Source: Pseudoalteromonas peptidolytica | Lineage (GTDB): Bacteria > Pseudomonadota > Gammaproteobacteria > Enterobacterales > Alteromonadaceae | Reading direction: 5' to 3' | Assembly: GCF_012641745.1 (NCBI RefSeq) | Contig: NZ_WEHZ01000013.1 | Location: forward strand, 62,001 to 126,000 | Length of the DNA: 64,000 nucleotides | Part shown: in pieces, positions 9,156 through 17,813 of the stretch | Layout: each line of letters starts with the position of its first letter | Numbering within the stretch: the stretch's first letter is position 1 | The notes under the pieces: model-generated | What the model saw: the letters and a program-made list of their open reading frames with translations, nothing else | Databases searched by the model: none | Told to the model about the DNA's origin: nothing | Program-made: the position numbers and the translations under genes

Positions 9156-9569
9156 ATAGTGGAAAGATAGATTTTGATTAACGTATTCAACGGCAGTGTC
9201 CAGATCGACAAACAGCACTTGCTCTATTGGCTCTGGCATCCCAATTTCTTTTCGAAGCTTTTCCATTTGGCGCTTTGCAATCGCTGAATTTAGTACATAA
9301 CCTGCACTTACACACCCTAGTTGCAGACACCGTTTGGCGACATTAACCAATAAATCATAGGCTTGCGGTGTAGCGGCAATCGCTTTTTCTGAATAACTAA
9401 CATAACCCCATGCTGGCACCGCAATTTCATCACGACATTGTTCCATCGTCCGAGAAAAGAAATGGATCATGGATTCATTAATATTGCCTTCAAAGCAGGC
9501 AAATAGGATATTTTTTTCAGTCCAAAGGGTGACCTTACCGCAACGAGTCTGAAAACTGTATTTTGACAT
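9144..9569 (-). CDS. Conserved-type hypothetical protein, STAS-like size
   Basis: A 141-aa soluble protein not recognised with confidence. It begins with a beta-rich stretch (YSFQTRCGKVTLWTEKNILFACFEGNINESM), continues with an alternating helix/strand pattern (WGYVSYSEKAIAATPQAYDLL, CLQLGCVSAGYVLNSAIAK, QVLFVDLDTAVEYVNQNL) and has no signal peptide or membrane segment. The alternation and length resemble the STAS/SpoIIAA-like fold, which is only an impression. The start ATG at 9569 is preceded by AGGAGT-like sequence (revcomp of actcct at 9583-9588). The last four codons and the stop fall inside the terminal repeat of copy A, so the C-terminus may have been rewritten by that insertion. Confidence 0.6.
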   Translation of the reverse strand: MSKYSFQTRCGKVTLWTEKNILFACFEGNINESMIHFFSRTMEQCRDEIAVPAWGYVSYSEKAIAATPQAYDLLVNVAKRCLQLGCVSAGYVLNSAIAKRQMEKLRKEIGMPEPIEQVLFVDLDTAVEYVNQNLSFHYNAN

Positions 9570-9619
9570 TAGCGCCCACCAACTCCTTTCAACAGCCGTG
9601 AATTATATCTTAGTCAACA

Positions 9620-9656
9620 AAGGTTAAAAAAGAGTTTGCACTACTTTTTTAACCTT
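9620..9656. other. Perfect 13-bp inverted repeat between secF and the 141-aa gene
   Basis: AAGGTTAAAAAAG (9620-9632) is exactly complementary to CTTTTTTAACCTT (9644-9656) with an 11-base spacer. It lies 25 bp beyond the secF stop and upstream of the 141-aa gene (start 9569). The AT-rich stem is unlike a classic GC-rich terminator, so it could be a weak terminator for secF or an operator for the gene downstream. Confidence 0.55.
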
Positions 9657-9680
9657 CCACTTGATAAATGCTTGCTAAAA

Positions 9681-10592
9681 TCAGGGTTCTGCAAGCTGCT
9701 TCTTCGTTGCTTCTGACTCTTCTTTGCGGTAATTGTTATATGATAATCCCATAAACTGTGGCAAAGTCGCGCTAATTGCAAGTGATGATAGTGTACCAAC
9801 TGCTATGCCACAGCATAGCGCCATGGCAAAACTACTCAACCCGGCTCCTGCGAGCCACCATATTGACAGTACAGTTGCTAATGTTGTCAATGAGGTAATT
9901 AACGTACGACTCAACGAATCTTTTATCGCTTGATCAATGACTTTTGCCACAGGCGCTTGCTTGTAACGTTCCTCAAAAAGCAGCTCCCTCACTCTGTCTC
10001 CAACCACGATGGAGTCATTGAGAGAGTACCCGATGATAGCCAGTAACGCAGCTAATACCGTTAGGTCAAATTCAACCTGCGTGGCAGAAAATAACCCTAA
10101 CGTAATAACGACATCATGAAATAATGCAATACTTGCTGATACCGCTAGACGCCACTCAAAACGACATGCCAAATAGAGCAGCACGCTCAGTAAAGCAAAT
10201 AATCCTGCCAGTCCGCCTTGCTCAATAAGTTCATCACCAACTTGAGCGCCAAGATAACTGGCATCTAATACCGTTGCATGCCATTGTGAGTTTAGCTCCG
10301 AATTCCACTCTTTTACCTTTAAATCATTAGTAGAAGAAGGAGTCTGAAATATTCGCCAACTGCCATCCATTTGCAGGTCAATTCGAGCATTATCCACCCC
10401 GAGCTGATGTAACTTCAGTTGCATTTCATCAACAGTGACGGACTTTGGTACATCAATTACAGTGACATACCCACCTGTAAAATCTTGCCCAAAAGCGATT
10501 CCTTTTTGGGCTATTGTAACCAAGCTCGCGAAAACCAATACCACCCCTAAAATAAGCCCTATCAATCTGATGTGTTGCATATTACTTTTCAT
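9681..10592 (-). CDS. secF: Protein translocase subunit SecF
   Basis: A 303-aa inner-membrane protein. ATG 10592 is chosen because AAGGAGG precedes it (revcomp of 10600-10607) and because it follows the secD stop by one base; an in-frame longer start would bury it inside secD. It has TM1, a P4-type periplasmic domain (GQDFTGGYVTVIDVP, then VDNARIDLQ) and five further TM segments with GYSLNDSIVVGDRVRE, the conserved SecF TM4-5 motif. With SecD it uses the proton or sodium gradient to pull exported proteins through SecYEG. The pair is not beside tgt/yajC as the housekeeping copy usually is, so it may be a paralogue. Confidence 0.92.
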   Translation of the reverse strand: MKSNMQHIRLIGLILGVVLVFASLVTIAQKGIAFGQDFTGGYVTVIDVPKSVTVDEMQLKLHQLGVDNARIDLQMDGSWRIFQTPSSTNDLKVKEWNSELNSQWHATVLDASYLGAQVGDELIEQGGLAGLFALLSVLLYLACRFEWRLAVSASIALFHDVVITLGLFSATQVEFDLTVLAALLAIIGYSLNDSIVVGDRVRELLFEERYKQAPVAKVIDQAIKDSLSRTLITSLTTLATVLSIWWLAGAGLSSFAMALCCGIAVGTLSSLAISATLPQFMGLSYNNYRKEESEATKKQLAEP

Positions 10593-10593
10593 A

Positions 10594-12423
10594 TTACTTT
10601 CCTCCTTGACGCTGCTGAGAATATAAAGACTCAGACAGTAACCCCGATACAATAACCCCAGCAAAAATACTAGTCACAATGCCAAGCGCTAGCGTGATAG
10701 CAAACCCTTTCACCGGCCCATATCCAATCCCAAGCAGAATAAGTGCTGTGATCATCGTTGTTAAATTAGCGTCAACAATACTGGACATTGCTTGTTGGTA
10801 ACCTTGCTTTAATGCTATCACCATGGTTGCTCCTTTTGACCTCAGCTCTCTTACCCGTTCAAAAATAATAACGTTTGTATCCACTGCCATACCAATTGTC
10901 AGCACCAAACCAGCAATGCCTGGAAGCGTCAACACAACTCCTGGCAATAATGACATTAAGCCAATGAGGCATACTAAATTGACGAGTAACGAAATAATTG
11001 CGATGACTCCGAGCTTTCGATACCACAGAGCCATAAATAACAAGGTGATGCTGAGTCCAAGCGCAAGAGCTTTAAAGCCGCTTTCAATATTTTTCTCACC
11101 CAAAGATGGGCCTATTGTTTGCTCTTTTACTATTGTGATTGGTGCATCCAACGATCCTGCTCTTAGTAACAACGCTAACTCTTGCGCTCGTTCCATTGAT
11201 TGCATATTGGTAATGCTAAAGCGGGTATTTAGTACTTGTTGTATAGTTGCAACCGATATCACCTCTGTATGCTTTTTAGTCTCTCCACTGGTACTGACGT
11301 AGTACTGTGCAAACACAGTCGCCATTGGCTTGCCGACATTTTGCCGGGAAAAGTGGTTAATCTTTTTACCACCACTTGATGATAAAAATAGCTCTACCAG
11401 CGGTTTACCGTATTCATCTCTACCGGCCGTGGCCGATTCAATTTCATCACCACCAAAAATTGCGGTAGGGTCAATATTGATAACGTTTCCTAATTTATCT
11501 TTTATTCTCTGGCCGCCTGCTGTCTGTAACGCATGGAAAGATAATTTGGCAGTGGCACCTATTATGCGTTTTGCTTGGTCAGGGTCTTGCACCCCCGGTA
11601 GTTCAATACGGATATAATTATCACCTTGTCGTTGGGTTACCGCTTCAGTGATCCCGAGTTCCTCAATTCGCGAGCGCAATGTTGATAATGCCTGAGTCAT
11701 TAACTGCTTATGAAGCTCAATTTTTTTTGCCTCGGGAAAAGATAAAGTCAATGTAGTGAGACTACCATGGGCTTTTCTATTGCTGCTAAGGTGCGGATAC
11801 CGGTCGCGTAAAGTAGTGCTTAATGCTTGTAACTCTGTTTTCCCTTGTACTGTTGCAACTATCTCGACCTCTTGAGCATTGACAACTTGAGGCGAAGATA
11901 GATGGCGATAGCGGTTGTTAATTCGAATGCTATTGGCCTCATCTGCAACAGATTGCAGTTGGCTCAGCATTGCCTGCTCAACATCAACTTTGAGAACAAA
12001 CAATACTCCCCCATCTAGGTCTAAACCGAGCTTGATTGGCTTTAATCCAGTATACTCAAGCCATAAAGGCATTGTGGATGCACTTATTACTTTAACATTT
12101 AGTTCATTGTGCAGTGCGGCTATATGCGCCCTAGCCTCTGCGGTAAGTGCTCGATTTTCTAGCTCTACTAAGTATCCACCTTGATGTGATATTACCTTTT
12201 TTACCTTAAAGCCTTCATTTTCCAGATTATTTTTTAGCTCAGGTACAGATACAACAAGCACGTTGTTAGCGCTTGCCTGAACCTGTATTAAGTTCTTATT
12301 TGGGTATAAGTTTGGTGTAGCACAAATTATCAGTATCACTATGATAATTGCGGTAAAGAATTTCTTGAAGCGCGACGAAGTTGTCATGCCGTGCTTGCTA
12401 TTCAATTGTTCTATATTCTGCAT
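10594..12423 (-). CDS. secD: Protein translocase subunit SecD
   Basis: A 609-aa inner-membrane protein of normal SecD length (E. coli 615). TM1 (~20-37), P1 periplasmic head with KPIKLGLDLDGGVLFVLKVD and the RGGxxF-type block altered to DGGVLF, DNYIRIELPGVQDPDQAKRIIG, then the C-terminal TM bundle with GLVLTIGMAVDTNVIIFERVREL (proton-pathway Asp in TM4). The Asp in place of Arg in the normal LDLRGG motif marks it as divergent. The start at 12423 has only a weak GAG at suitable distance; ATG 12387 is an alternative. secF follows after one base. The upstream 634 bp contain repeats and then a gene for a secreted 155-aa protein. Confidence 0.92.
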   Translation of the reverse strand: MQNIEQLNSKHGMTTSSRFKKFFTAIIIVILIICATPNLYPNKNLIQVQASANNVLVVSVPELKNNLENEGFKVKKVISHQGGYLVELENRALTAEARAHIAALHNELNVKVISASTMPLWLEYTGLKPIKLGLDLDGGVLFVLKVDVEQAMLSQLQSVADEANSIRINNRYRHLSSPQVVNAQEVEIVATVQGKTELQALSTTLRDRYPHLSSNRKAHGSLTTLTLSFPEAKKIELHKQLMTQALSTLRSRIEELGITEAVTQRQGDNYIRIELPGVQDPDQAKRIIGATAKLSFHALQTAGGQRIKDKLGNVINIDPTAIFGGDEIESATAGRDEYGKPLVELFLSSSGGKKINHFSRQNVGKPMATVFAQYYVSTSGETKKHTEVISVATIQQVLNTRFSITNMQSMERAQELALLLRAGSLDAPITIVKEQTIGPSLGEKNIESGFKALALGLSITLLFMALWYRKLGVIAIISLLVNLVCLIGLMSLLPGVVLTLPGIAGLVLTIGMAVDTNVIIFERVRELRSKGATMVIALKQGYQQAMSSIVDANLTTMITALILLGIGYGPVKGFAITLALGIVTSIFAGVIVSGLLSESLYSQQRQGGK

Positions 12424-12453
12424 TTTATTCTCATTGGTCGAGCCAATTTATTT

Positions 12454-12671
12454 ATACCAATTTGCTTGATCCTGATTTCCGATGATAAGTAGTTCATTTT
12501 GTGGCAAGAAAATCGTCTCTATAACACCATAGTCCCTGCTCGTGTAAAGGTATCTACATGCTCTGAGCAAGGAAAGTTTCGCTATTTAGTAGCTGTAAAC
12601 TAGAAACTTTTAACACAGTTGGCATCAGATTTACTGCTTCAAATTGAGCTCATATTAGGACAAATTAGTAT
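12454..12671 (+). repeat. Dispersed MITE-like repeat, copy B (long form, degraded)
   Basis: Starts ATACCAATTTGCTT and ends CAAATTAGTAT, the two terminal inverted repeats. Internal blocks resemble copy A but are heavily substituted (TTCATTTTGTGGCAAGAAAATC, AAGGTATCTACAT, GCTATTTAGTAGCTGTAAACTAG, CTTCAAATTGAGC). It contains the extra internal block with AGGTATCTACATG. Confidence 0.7.
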
Positions 12672-12720
12672 TAAAACTGGCGAGCATGCCAATACTATTT
12701 CGACTTTTACTAATTTTGTA

Positions 12721-12762
12721 TTTACCAAATCAGTTGTGGCAATTATCTTAATTAAGTGATCA
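12721..12762 (+). repeat. Left-end fragment of the dispersed repeat
   Basis: TTTACCAAAT followed by TATCTTAATTAAGTGATC repeats the first ~40 bases of copy C and then stops, so it looks like a truncated or recombined end. Confidence 0.5.
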
Positions 12763-12863
12763 ACTTGCCTACACGGGCACTGGTATGTTGCCTTCGTTGA
12801 CCAGCAAAATTACGCAAAGTAAGTAAACCATCGACCAATATTGGATGCTCAAAATTCAAATTA

Positions 12864-13026
12864 ATACCAAGTATCTTAATTAAGTGATCTATTTTGAGGC
12901 GAGAAAATCTTGTCGATAACCAGGCAAAAATTTTGCTATTTAGTTGTTCTAAATAAGAAATTTTTAACGCTGTTAGCGTCAGATTTTATCCTTCAAATTG
13001 AGCAAGTATTAGGTCTAATTGGTATA
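12864..13026 (+). repeat. Dispersed MITE-like repeat, copy C (short form)
   Basis: 163 bp beginning ATACCAAGTATCTTAATTAAG and ending CTAATTGGTAT. It matches copy D (inverted, at 33618-33779) almost base for base through GTCTATTTTGAGGCGAGAAAA, AAATTTTGCTATTTAGTTG, TAACGCTGTTAGCGTCAGA and CTTCAAATTGAGCAAGTATTA. It ends 31 bp from the stop codon of the 155-aa secreted protein. Confidence 0.85.
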
Positions 13027-13057
13027 AGGTTAACTTTAAATCCGAAATGAACGATGA

Positions 13058-13525
13058 TTATACGTCGTAGCTTAGACGACCTTTGAAGATGAGGTTGGCT
13101 GGTTTGCAGGTATCGATAGAGCCGTTTGCTGGCCGTGTATCAGACATGTACCACGGTAAATCATTGGGTTTTTCCATTTGATAAACCATGGCAGGAACAT
13201 ATTTTGGCTCTGCTAGCGCAAACGCCAGTGCATATTCCGCTTGCTGTTTTGGATGCAAGAAATAACTAGGATGATTGGAGCGCTCTCTCTCTGGTAAAAA
13301 GCCAGTATCATGATCGTTGTCATCATGTGAAAGCTTGAACGGCATAACTTGCTTATGCTGATCTGGTTGATTAACTGGTAACTGAATAGCATCATCGGTA
13401 ATAGACATCGACTTTGTTACCGGTATAGGAGAAGTAGTATTGCAATCAAGTTCTGTCGCACACGCAGCACCAACCCATAAGAGTATAAGTAGCGAGAGTA
13501 TTGCTGGCAGACTAAAACGTTTCAT
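13058..13525 (-). CDS. Secreted hypothetical protein upstream of secDF (candidate secretion monitor)
   Basis: A 155-aa protein of unknown family. Residues 1-23 form a clear Sec signal peptide (MKRFSLPAILSLLILLWVGA, then ACATE). The mature part is hydrophilic with two Cys (28 and ~139), a His/Asp-rich stretch (SHDDNDHD) and a tail containing NDLPWYMSDTRPANGS and ending IFKGRLSYDV. No enzyme motif is visible. It is the nearest gene upstream of secD on the same strand. Size, export signal and position recall VemP (159 aa), the Vibrio arrest peptide that controls secDF2, but the Vibrio arrest sequence is not present and the 634-bp gap is long. No clear ribosome-binding site precedes ATG 13525. 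Confidence 0.65.
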   Translation of the reverse strand: MKRFSLPAILSLLILLWVGAACATELDCNTTSPIPVTKSMSITDDAIQLPVNQPDQHKQVMPFKLSHDDNDHDTGFLPERERSNHPSYFLHPKQQAEYALAFALAEPKYVPAMVYQMEKPNDLPWYMSDTRPANGSIDTCKPANLIFKGRLSYDV

Positions 13526-13599
13526 TGCAATTATTAGTGTAAGATAATTTAAATCATAAGTTGGGGCGATGTTAGCAGATTCAAGACTGCCGAGATATA

Positions 13600-13626
13600 A
13601 AAAAACCCCCGTTTTCGGAGGTTTTT
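13600..13626 (-). terminator. Intrinsic terminator after hup
   Basis: On the minus strand AAAAACCTCCG, a short TTTTC-type loop and CGGGGGTTTTTTT form a strong hairpin with a T-run (one mismatch), 17 bp beyond the HU stop codon. The A/T flanks on both sides allow bidirectional action. It isolates hup from the 155-aa gene downstream. Confidence 0.85.
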
Positions 13627-13642
13627 CTGTCCAGCGTATGGA

Positions 13643-13918
13643 TTACAAGTTTACTTGGTCTTTTAGACCTTTACCCGCTTTGAACGAAGGAATGTTCGCA
13701 GCTGGGATCTGGATTTCAGCACCAGTTTGTGGGTTACGGCCAGTGCGAGCAGCACGCTCTTTTACAGTGAAAGTACCGAAACCAACTAAAGCAACTGAAC
13801 CACCTTCTTTCAAAGTGTCCGTTACTGCGCCAGTGAATGATTCTAGAGCGCGAGTTGCCGCTGCTTTTGAAATTTCTGCGTCTGCCGCCATCTTTTCAAC
13901 TAGTTGAGCTTTATTCAT
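13643..13918 (-). CDS. hupB: DNA-binding protein HU, beta-type
   Basis: A 91-aa nucleoid protein. It starts [21 protein letters not shown], has the HU signature [22 protein letters not shown] (52-73 region) with the DNA-intercalating RNPQTG arm and ends [19 protein letters not shown] and [10 protein letters not shown] agree with HU-beta rather than HU-alpha of E. coli. It binds and bends DNA without strong sequence preference and helps shape the nucleoid. Unlike many gammaproteobacteria it is not next to lon here. Monocistronic, with its own terminator at 13600-13626. The ATG at 13918 is preceded by AGGAAT (13924-13929), a fair ribosome-binding site. Confidence 0.95.
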   Translation of the reverse strand: MNKAQLVEKMAADAEISKAAATRALESFTGAVTDTLKEGGSVALVGFGTFTVKERAARTGRNPQTGAEIQIPAANIPSFKAGKGLKDQVNL

Positions 13919-14071
13919 TATTAGATTCCTATAACTTTATAATTTGCCTAAGCAAAACCTATGGTTATGCATTTTGCCTTTGTGTGCAACCCCAAAATTG
14001 ATAATTTAGACTAAATATTTATTATTTTGCGCTGTTTTAGCTCAAAGCGCACAGTTTGAGACCAAAAGCTA

Positions 14072-14596
14072 TCAATTTGCGTGTCCACGCGCAAGGTTTG
14101 TACCTAACAAAAACCGATTAATACAAATAATAATATAAAAGCCAACACTCCACATTGCCCCAAATGTCGGCCAAAAAACGTACCAAGGTTGATGTATTGT
14201 CAACACATCAAAGTTCGCAGCGCCTAGATAACTGGGCGGCGCACACACCGCAAAAAGTAATATTTGCACAGGCATTGGTAAAGTAAGCAATTTAGCGAGT
14301 GCTTTATTTAATGTTAATAGCAGCGCTATCCAAAGTACCCAAAGCCAAAGAGGGATAATTGCCTCTCCTTGATAGCTCATTAGATTACTTTCAACCGCTG
14401 TATACTCAACGAGCACACCTATCACGGAGCCAGCTAATGCCAATATCATGTTCAACCGTCTGTTTGAATGCCCCAACAGCATTATCACGCAGCCCGCTGT
14501 CATAAACCAAAGTGCCTGAGACTGAAAGAACAAAGCTGCAAACCAAACACTTTGAAATATCAGCGCGTTAGTAATCCAATGCTGCAACACAATCAT
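14072..14596 (-). CDS. DUF2878 membrane protein, last gene of the sigma/ChrR operon
   Basis: A ~174-aa protein with five or so transmembrane segments (IFQSVWFAALFF, ALWFMTAGCVIMLLG, MILALAGSVIGVLVEY, LWLWVLWIALLLTLN, ILLFAVCAPPSYLGAA, FWPTFGAMWSVGFYIII), matching the DUF2878 family as I know it, a companion of cfa-type genes. The ATG at 14596 overlaps the 3' end of cfa by 29 bp; a TTG at 14623 in frame is the alternative and neither has a strong ribosome-binding site, so coupling to cfa translation is likely. Function unknown; the context suggests a role in membrane-lipid modification under photo-oxidative stress. Confidence 0.75.
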   Translation of the reverse strand: MIVLQHWITNALIFQSVWFAALFFQSQALWFMTAGCVIMLLGHSNRRLNMILALAGSVIGVLVEYTAVESNLMSYQGEAIIPLWLWVLWIALLLTLNKALAKLLTLPMPVQILLFAVCAPPSYLGAANFDVLTIHQPWYVFWPTFGAMWSVGFYIIICINRFLLGTNLARGHAN

Positions 14597-15830
14597 TTGA
14601 CTGATATCCGGGTTTTCTAGCAACTAGGTGAATGGCACTGGTTGCTCGACGCTTAAACGCGCCTTCGCAATAGCACAAGTAAAACTCCCACAAACGGTAG
14701 AAACGTTCATCAAATCGCTTGCTATCCAAAGATGGCCAAGACTTTTCAAAGCGAACTCGCCAATCATACAAAGTTCTTGCGTAGTGAAGCCCTATGTCAT
14801 GTAGCTCATGTACTACCATGTCTGTTGCGCTTGAGATTTGTTTACTCATCTCGGTGACTGAAGGCAAACATCCGCCCGGGAAAATATATTGTTGGATAAA
14901 ATCAGATTGCTTTAGATAGTGCTGATAACGTTGACACGCGATGGTGATTGCTTGGATCAACATGGCACCAGACGGCTTTAGGAGTGCATCGCATTTCGCA
15001 AAAAAGCCAGAAAGATATTCATGTCCTACGGCTTCAATCATTTCAATTGAAACCAATTTATCGTACTGCCCTTGTAAGTCTCGGTAATCTTTCTTCAATA
15101 GAGTAATTTTATCACCAAGTCCTTCCTCTACAATTAACTTCTCCACATAAGCGTGTTGCTCCTCAGATATTGTTGTGGTCGTTACATGGCACCCATGGTG
15201 TTTGGCGGCATAGATAGCAAAAGCCCCCCACCCAGTGCCTATCTCGACCACTTTGTCAGAGGCTTGCAAGTCTAGACGTTTGCATATTGCAGCGAGTTTA
15301 TATTGCTGTGCCTGCTCAAGTGTCGCCTCTTTACTGGGGTAAACAGCACTCGAATAAAGCATTTCTTCGCTGAGAAACGACTCGTAAAGGTCATTTCCTA
15401 AATCGTAATGGGCTTCGATATTACGTTTCGAACCTTGTTTTGAGTTTTTGTTCCTAAAGTGCTTAAGCTTGTGTGCGATATTAGATAAAACCGCAAACTT
15501 TCTTTCAAAGGCATCCAACTGTGCTTGGTTGAGCACGAATATTTCTATTAATGCTGTTAAATTAGAGCAACTCCAATGACCCAAAATGTACGCTTCTCCA
15601 GCGCCTACGCTTCCTCCGAGCGCAAACAATTTATACATTGCGGCGTCGTGAACCACAACTTCAGCAATAAGCTCTGAGTCCATTGAGCCAAAGTGATGTC
15701 GGTTACCGCCTTCGACAAGCACGACCTTGCCAGACTCCAAGGTATTTAAAGCGCCGAAGACGAGCTTCTTGTATAACTTATCTAGCGTGCTGAGTGATAT
15801 TGATGAGGTGATTGTTGTGGTGTTTTCCAT
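14568..15830 (-). CDS. cfa: Cyclopropane-fatty-acyl-phospholipid synthase family methyltransferase
   Basis: A 420-aa SAM-dependent enzyme. ATG 15830 is chosen because GGAAGAG precedes it and it follows the DUF1365 stop by one base. An N-terminal SCP-like lipid-binding region is followed by the methyltransferase core: NIEAHYDLGNDLYESFL, YSSAVYPS, VVEIGTGWGAFAIYAAKHHG (SAM-binding GxGxG), SIEMIEAVGHEYLSGFF and YIFPGGCLPS, all typical of Cfa. Cfa adds a methylene bridge to unsaturated acyl chains of membrane phospholipids. Adjacent to an FAD oxidoreductase and DUF1365, it could instead supply a methyl step to another modified fatty acid, as in furan or 10-methyl fatty acid pathways. Confidence 0.9.
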   Translation of the reverse strand: MENTTTITSSISLSTLDKLYKKLVFGALNTLESGKVVLVEGGNRHHFGSMDSELIAEVVVHDAAMYKLFALGGSVGAGEAYILGHWSCSNLTALIEIFVLNQAQLDAFERKFAVLSNIAHKLKHFRNKNSKQGSKRNIEAHYDLGNDLYESFLSEEMLYSSAVYPSKEATLEQAQQYKLAAICKRLDLQASDKVVEIGTGWGAFAIYAAKHHGCHVTTTTISEEQHAYVEKLIVEEGLGDKITLLKKDYRDLQGQYDKLVSIEMIEAVGHEYLSGFFAKCDALLKPSGAMLIQAITIACQRYQHYLKQSDFIQQYIFPGGCLPSVTEMSKQISSATDMVVHELHDIGLHYARTLYDWRVRFEKSWPSLDSKRFDERFYRLWEFYLCYCEGAFKRRATSAIHLVARKPGYQSNDCVAALDY

Positions 15831-15831
15831 C

Positions 15832-16563
15832 TTAAACTCTTCCCGGATGCCCAATGAAGGGTACCTTCTTTAAAAATAACTTTAACGCTTGCCAATAGAT
15901 ACCCTTTGCTATACTCCACGTCATCGCAGGAAAGCGACGTAACAAGCGGTTGATGTTCTTGTTAGTCAGTGCCTGCTTTTTCAACGCCAAAGTCGCATCG
16001 AATAGCAATTCGTTACCTTTTCTGTTCTCTATATGGATAACTGTGGTTTGTCCTGGCGGCTTTACTTTCCAGTGATAACGCATATCCAAATTCATAAAAG
16101 GTGATACGTGAAAAGCTTTTTCAAAGTTCACATCTTCATGTAAATCAACTGAATAAAAATAGCGCTCGTTCCAAGGCGTGTTACTCACCTCTGCAAGCAT
16201 ATGACTGAAGCCTTGTCCGTTTTCATGCTCAAAGAAGTAAAAGTTCACTGGACTAAAATAAATACCAAAGCAGCGCATTTGTGCCATCAGATAAACTTTG
16301 GTCGAGTCTGTTACAGGTCGGCCTAGTTGTTTAGACTTTAAATAAGCGCGTTGTAGTAAGCTGCCTTCACCATCTTTGATGTAGTCCTGCTGATTAAACT
16401 TGAGCAGTTTTAAGCCAGAGGAGCCAAACACTGACGAGATCCCGTTCAGGGACTCTGCCTCATGTAAGTCAATCCACATCATATACATCGGGTAAGAAAA
16501 AGCATGATGAGCGTGCGCAAAACGCCTATGTCTCACTCTCCCTACCAAGATGGCACTGTTCAA
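15832..16563 (-). CDS. DUF1365 domain-containing protein
   Basis: A 243-aa protein beginning [33 protein letters not shown], the hallmark start of DUF1365, with conserved [19 protein letters not shown] and [13 protein letters not shown] blocks. The family has no settled biochemical role but is regularly encoded between an FAD-dependent amine-oxidase-like protein and Cfa. Its start codon overlaps the preceding FAD gene by 4 bp (ATGA type) and its stop is one base before cfa, so the three are translated as a unit. I infer a helper in fatty acyl modification; nothing in the sequence identifies a catalytic centre. Confidence 0.88.
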   Translation of the reverse strand: MNSAILVGRVRHRRFAHAHHAFSYPMYMMWIDLHEAESLNGISSVFGSSGLKLLKFNQQDYIKDGEGSLLQRAYLKSKQLGRPVTDSTKVYLMAQMRCFGIYFSPVNFYFFEHENGQGFSHMLAEVSNTPWNERYFYSVDLHEDVNFEKAFHVSPFMNLDMRYHWKVKPPGQTTVIHIENRKGNELLFDATLALKKQALTNKNINRLLRRFPAMTWSIAKGIYWQALKLFLKKVPFIGHPGRV

Positions 16564-17813
16564 AATTCAACTCCAAGCTGCCTTGCGACATCTACAGCAC
16601 TTTTGACACCATCTTCGTGAAAGCCGTTAAACCAATAAGCGCCACAAAAATAGCTATGATGTTTGCCATCGATTTCAGGCTTTCTTTTTTGTGCATCAAT
16701 GCTGGCCGTGTTGAAGACCGGATGATGATATACAAATCGTTGGATCACTTTGCTTTCATCAATGCCGCTATCATGGTTTAGTGTGACACAATATTGATGT
16801 TTTGCGTCTAGCCCTTGAAGTATGTTCATTTGGTAGGTCACGACTGCGGCCTTGTCGGTCGCCTCGTTTAGCAAATAGTTCCAACTCGCCCATGCCGCTT
16901 TACGTTTAGGCAGCAGGCTTGTGTCGGTGTGAAGCACAACTGAATTTGCCGTATATGGAATAGCGCCAAGAATTTGTGTTTCTTGTTCCGACGGCGAGGC
17001 CAATAATTCAAGCGCCTGATCGCTGTGGCACGCAAACACCACTTTATCAAACTGCTCTTGGTGACCATCCTCAAATACCAAAGTCACGCCATCATCGTCG
17101 CGTTGTACGCTAGTGAGTTTGGCATTCAGAACAATATTCTCACGGAACTGTTCCACTAATGGCGCAATGTATTCTCTGGAGCCACCAGGGATCACATACC
17201 ACTGTGGGCGGTTAGCAATATCCAAGAGACCATGATTGAAGAAAAAGCGCACAAAGAACTTAGCCTCGAAGTCGAGCATCTCTTTGATACTTGTAGACCA
17301 GATTGCCGCCCCCATAGGTAGGATGTAATGCAGTTTAAAAAATTCATTAAAATTATGATGGCTTAAGAGCTTACCTAATGTTTCGACGCCATTATAGTCA
17401 TCACGCTGGTGTAACTCTTTACATACTGTATTGAACCGAACAATATCTTTTAGTAGCTGCCAAAACTTGGGTCTAAACAAGTTGCGTTTTTGAGCAAATA
17501 GGGTCCATAGTGAATGCCCGTTATACTCAAACTCTGTTTGGCTATTGTGAACGCTGAAGCTCATCTCTGTTGGTTTACGCGTAACGCCTATTTCTGCGAG
17601 CAGCTTTTCAAACTTTGGGTATGTTCTGTCATTAAATACAATAAAACCGGTATCTATTGCGATTTTTTCGCCATTATTTTCTACATCAATAGTTGCCGTG
17701 TGACCACCAATATAATTATTTTTTTCAAACACTTTGATATCGTGTTTACGGTTCAGTAAATACGCAGCAGCCATACCTGAGATGCCACTACCAATGATTG
17801 CAATTTTAGCCAC
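16560..17813 (-). CDS. FAD-dependent oxidoreductase (amine-oxidase-like / fatty-acid desaturase-like)
   Basis: A 417-aa flavoprotein with an N-terminal dinucleotide fold [15 protein letters not shown] (GxGxxG), [15 protein letters not shown] (GG doublet) and a C-terminal [21 protein letters not shown]-closing motif, as in NAD(P)-binding amine-oxidase-like proteins that pair with DUF1365/Cfa. Related proteins near sigma-E in Rhodobacter are implicated in furan fatty acid formation, and flavoproteins act beside methyltransferases in 10-methyl fatty acid synthesis. That gives a plausible role in oxidising acyl chains, which is inference. Starts inside the SDR gene (8-bp overlap) and ends overlapping DUF1365 by 4 bp. 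Confidence 0.88.
   Translation of the reverse strand: MAKIAIIGSGISGMAAAYLLNRKHDIKVFEKNNYIGGHTATIDVENNGEKIAIDTGFIVFNDRTYPKFEKLLAEIGVTRKPTEMSFSVHNSQTEFEYNGHSLWTLFAQKRNLFRPKFWQLLKDIVRFNTVCKELHQRDDYNGVETLGKLLSHHNFNEFFKLHYILPMGAAIWSTSIKEMLDFEAKFFVRFFFNHGLLDIANRPQWYVIPGGSREYIAPLVEQFRENIVLNAKLTSVQRDDDGVTLVFEDGHQEQFDKVVFACHSDQALELLASPSEQETQILGAIPYTANSVVLHTDTSLLPKRKAAWASWNYLLNEATDKAAVVTYQMNILQGLDAKHQYCVTLNHDSGIDESKVIQRFVYHHPVFNTASIDAQKRKPEIDGKHHSYFCGAYWFNGFHEDGVKSAVDVARQLGVEF

Larger units (their letters stand above)
12424..13057. other. 634-bp intergenic region upstream of secD
   Basis: No open reading frame worth calling on either strand. It holds degraded copy B (12454-12671), a left-end fragment (12721-12762) and copy C (12864-13026) of the dispersed repeat. 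An 18-bp direct repeat TATCTTAATTAAGTGATC occurs at 12744-12761 and 12872-12889. About 250 bp remain once the two long copies are subtracted, mainly 12672-12863. The secD promoter must lie here or further upstream; none was convincing. Confidence 0.75.

Noticed and set aside
13058-13525. Direct VemP orthologue
   Set aside because: The characteristic C-terminal arrest residues of Vibrio VemP are not visible, so only positional and size similarity can be claimed.
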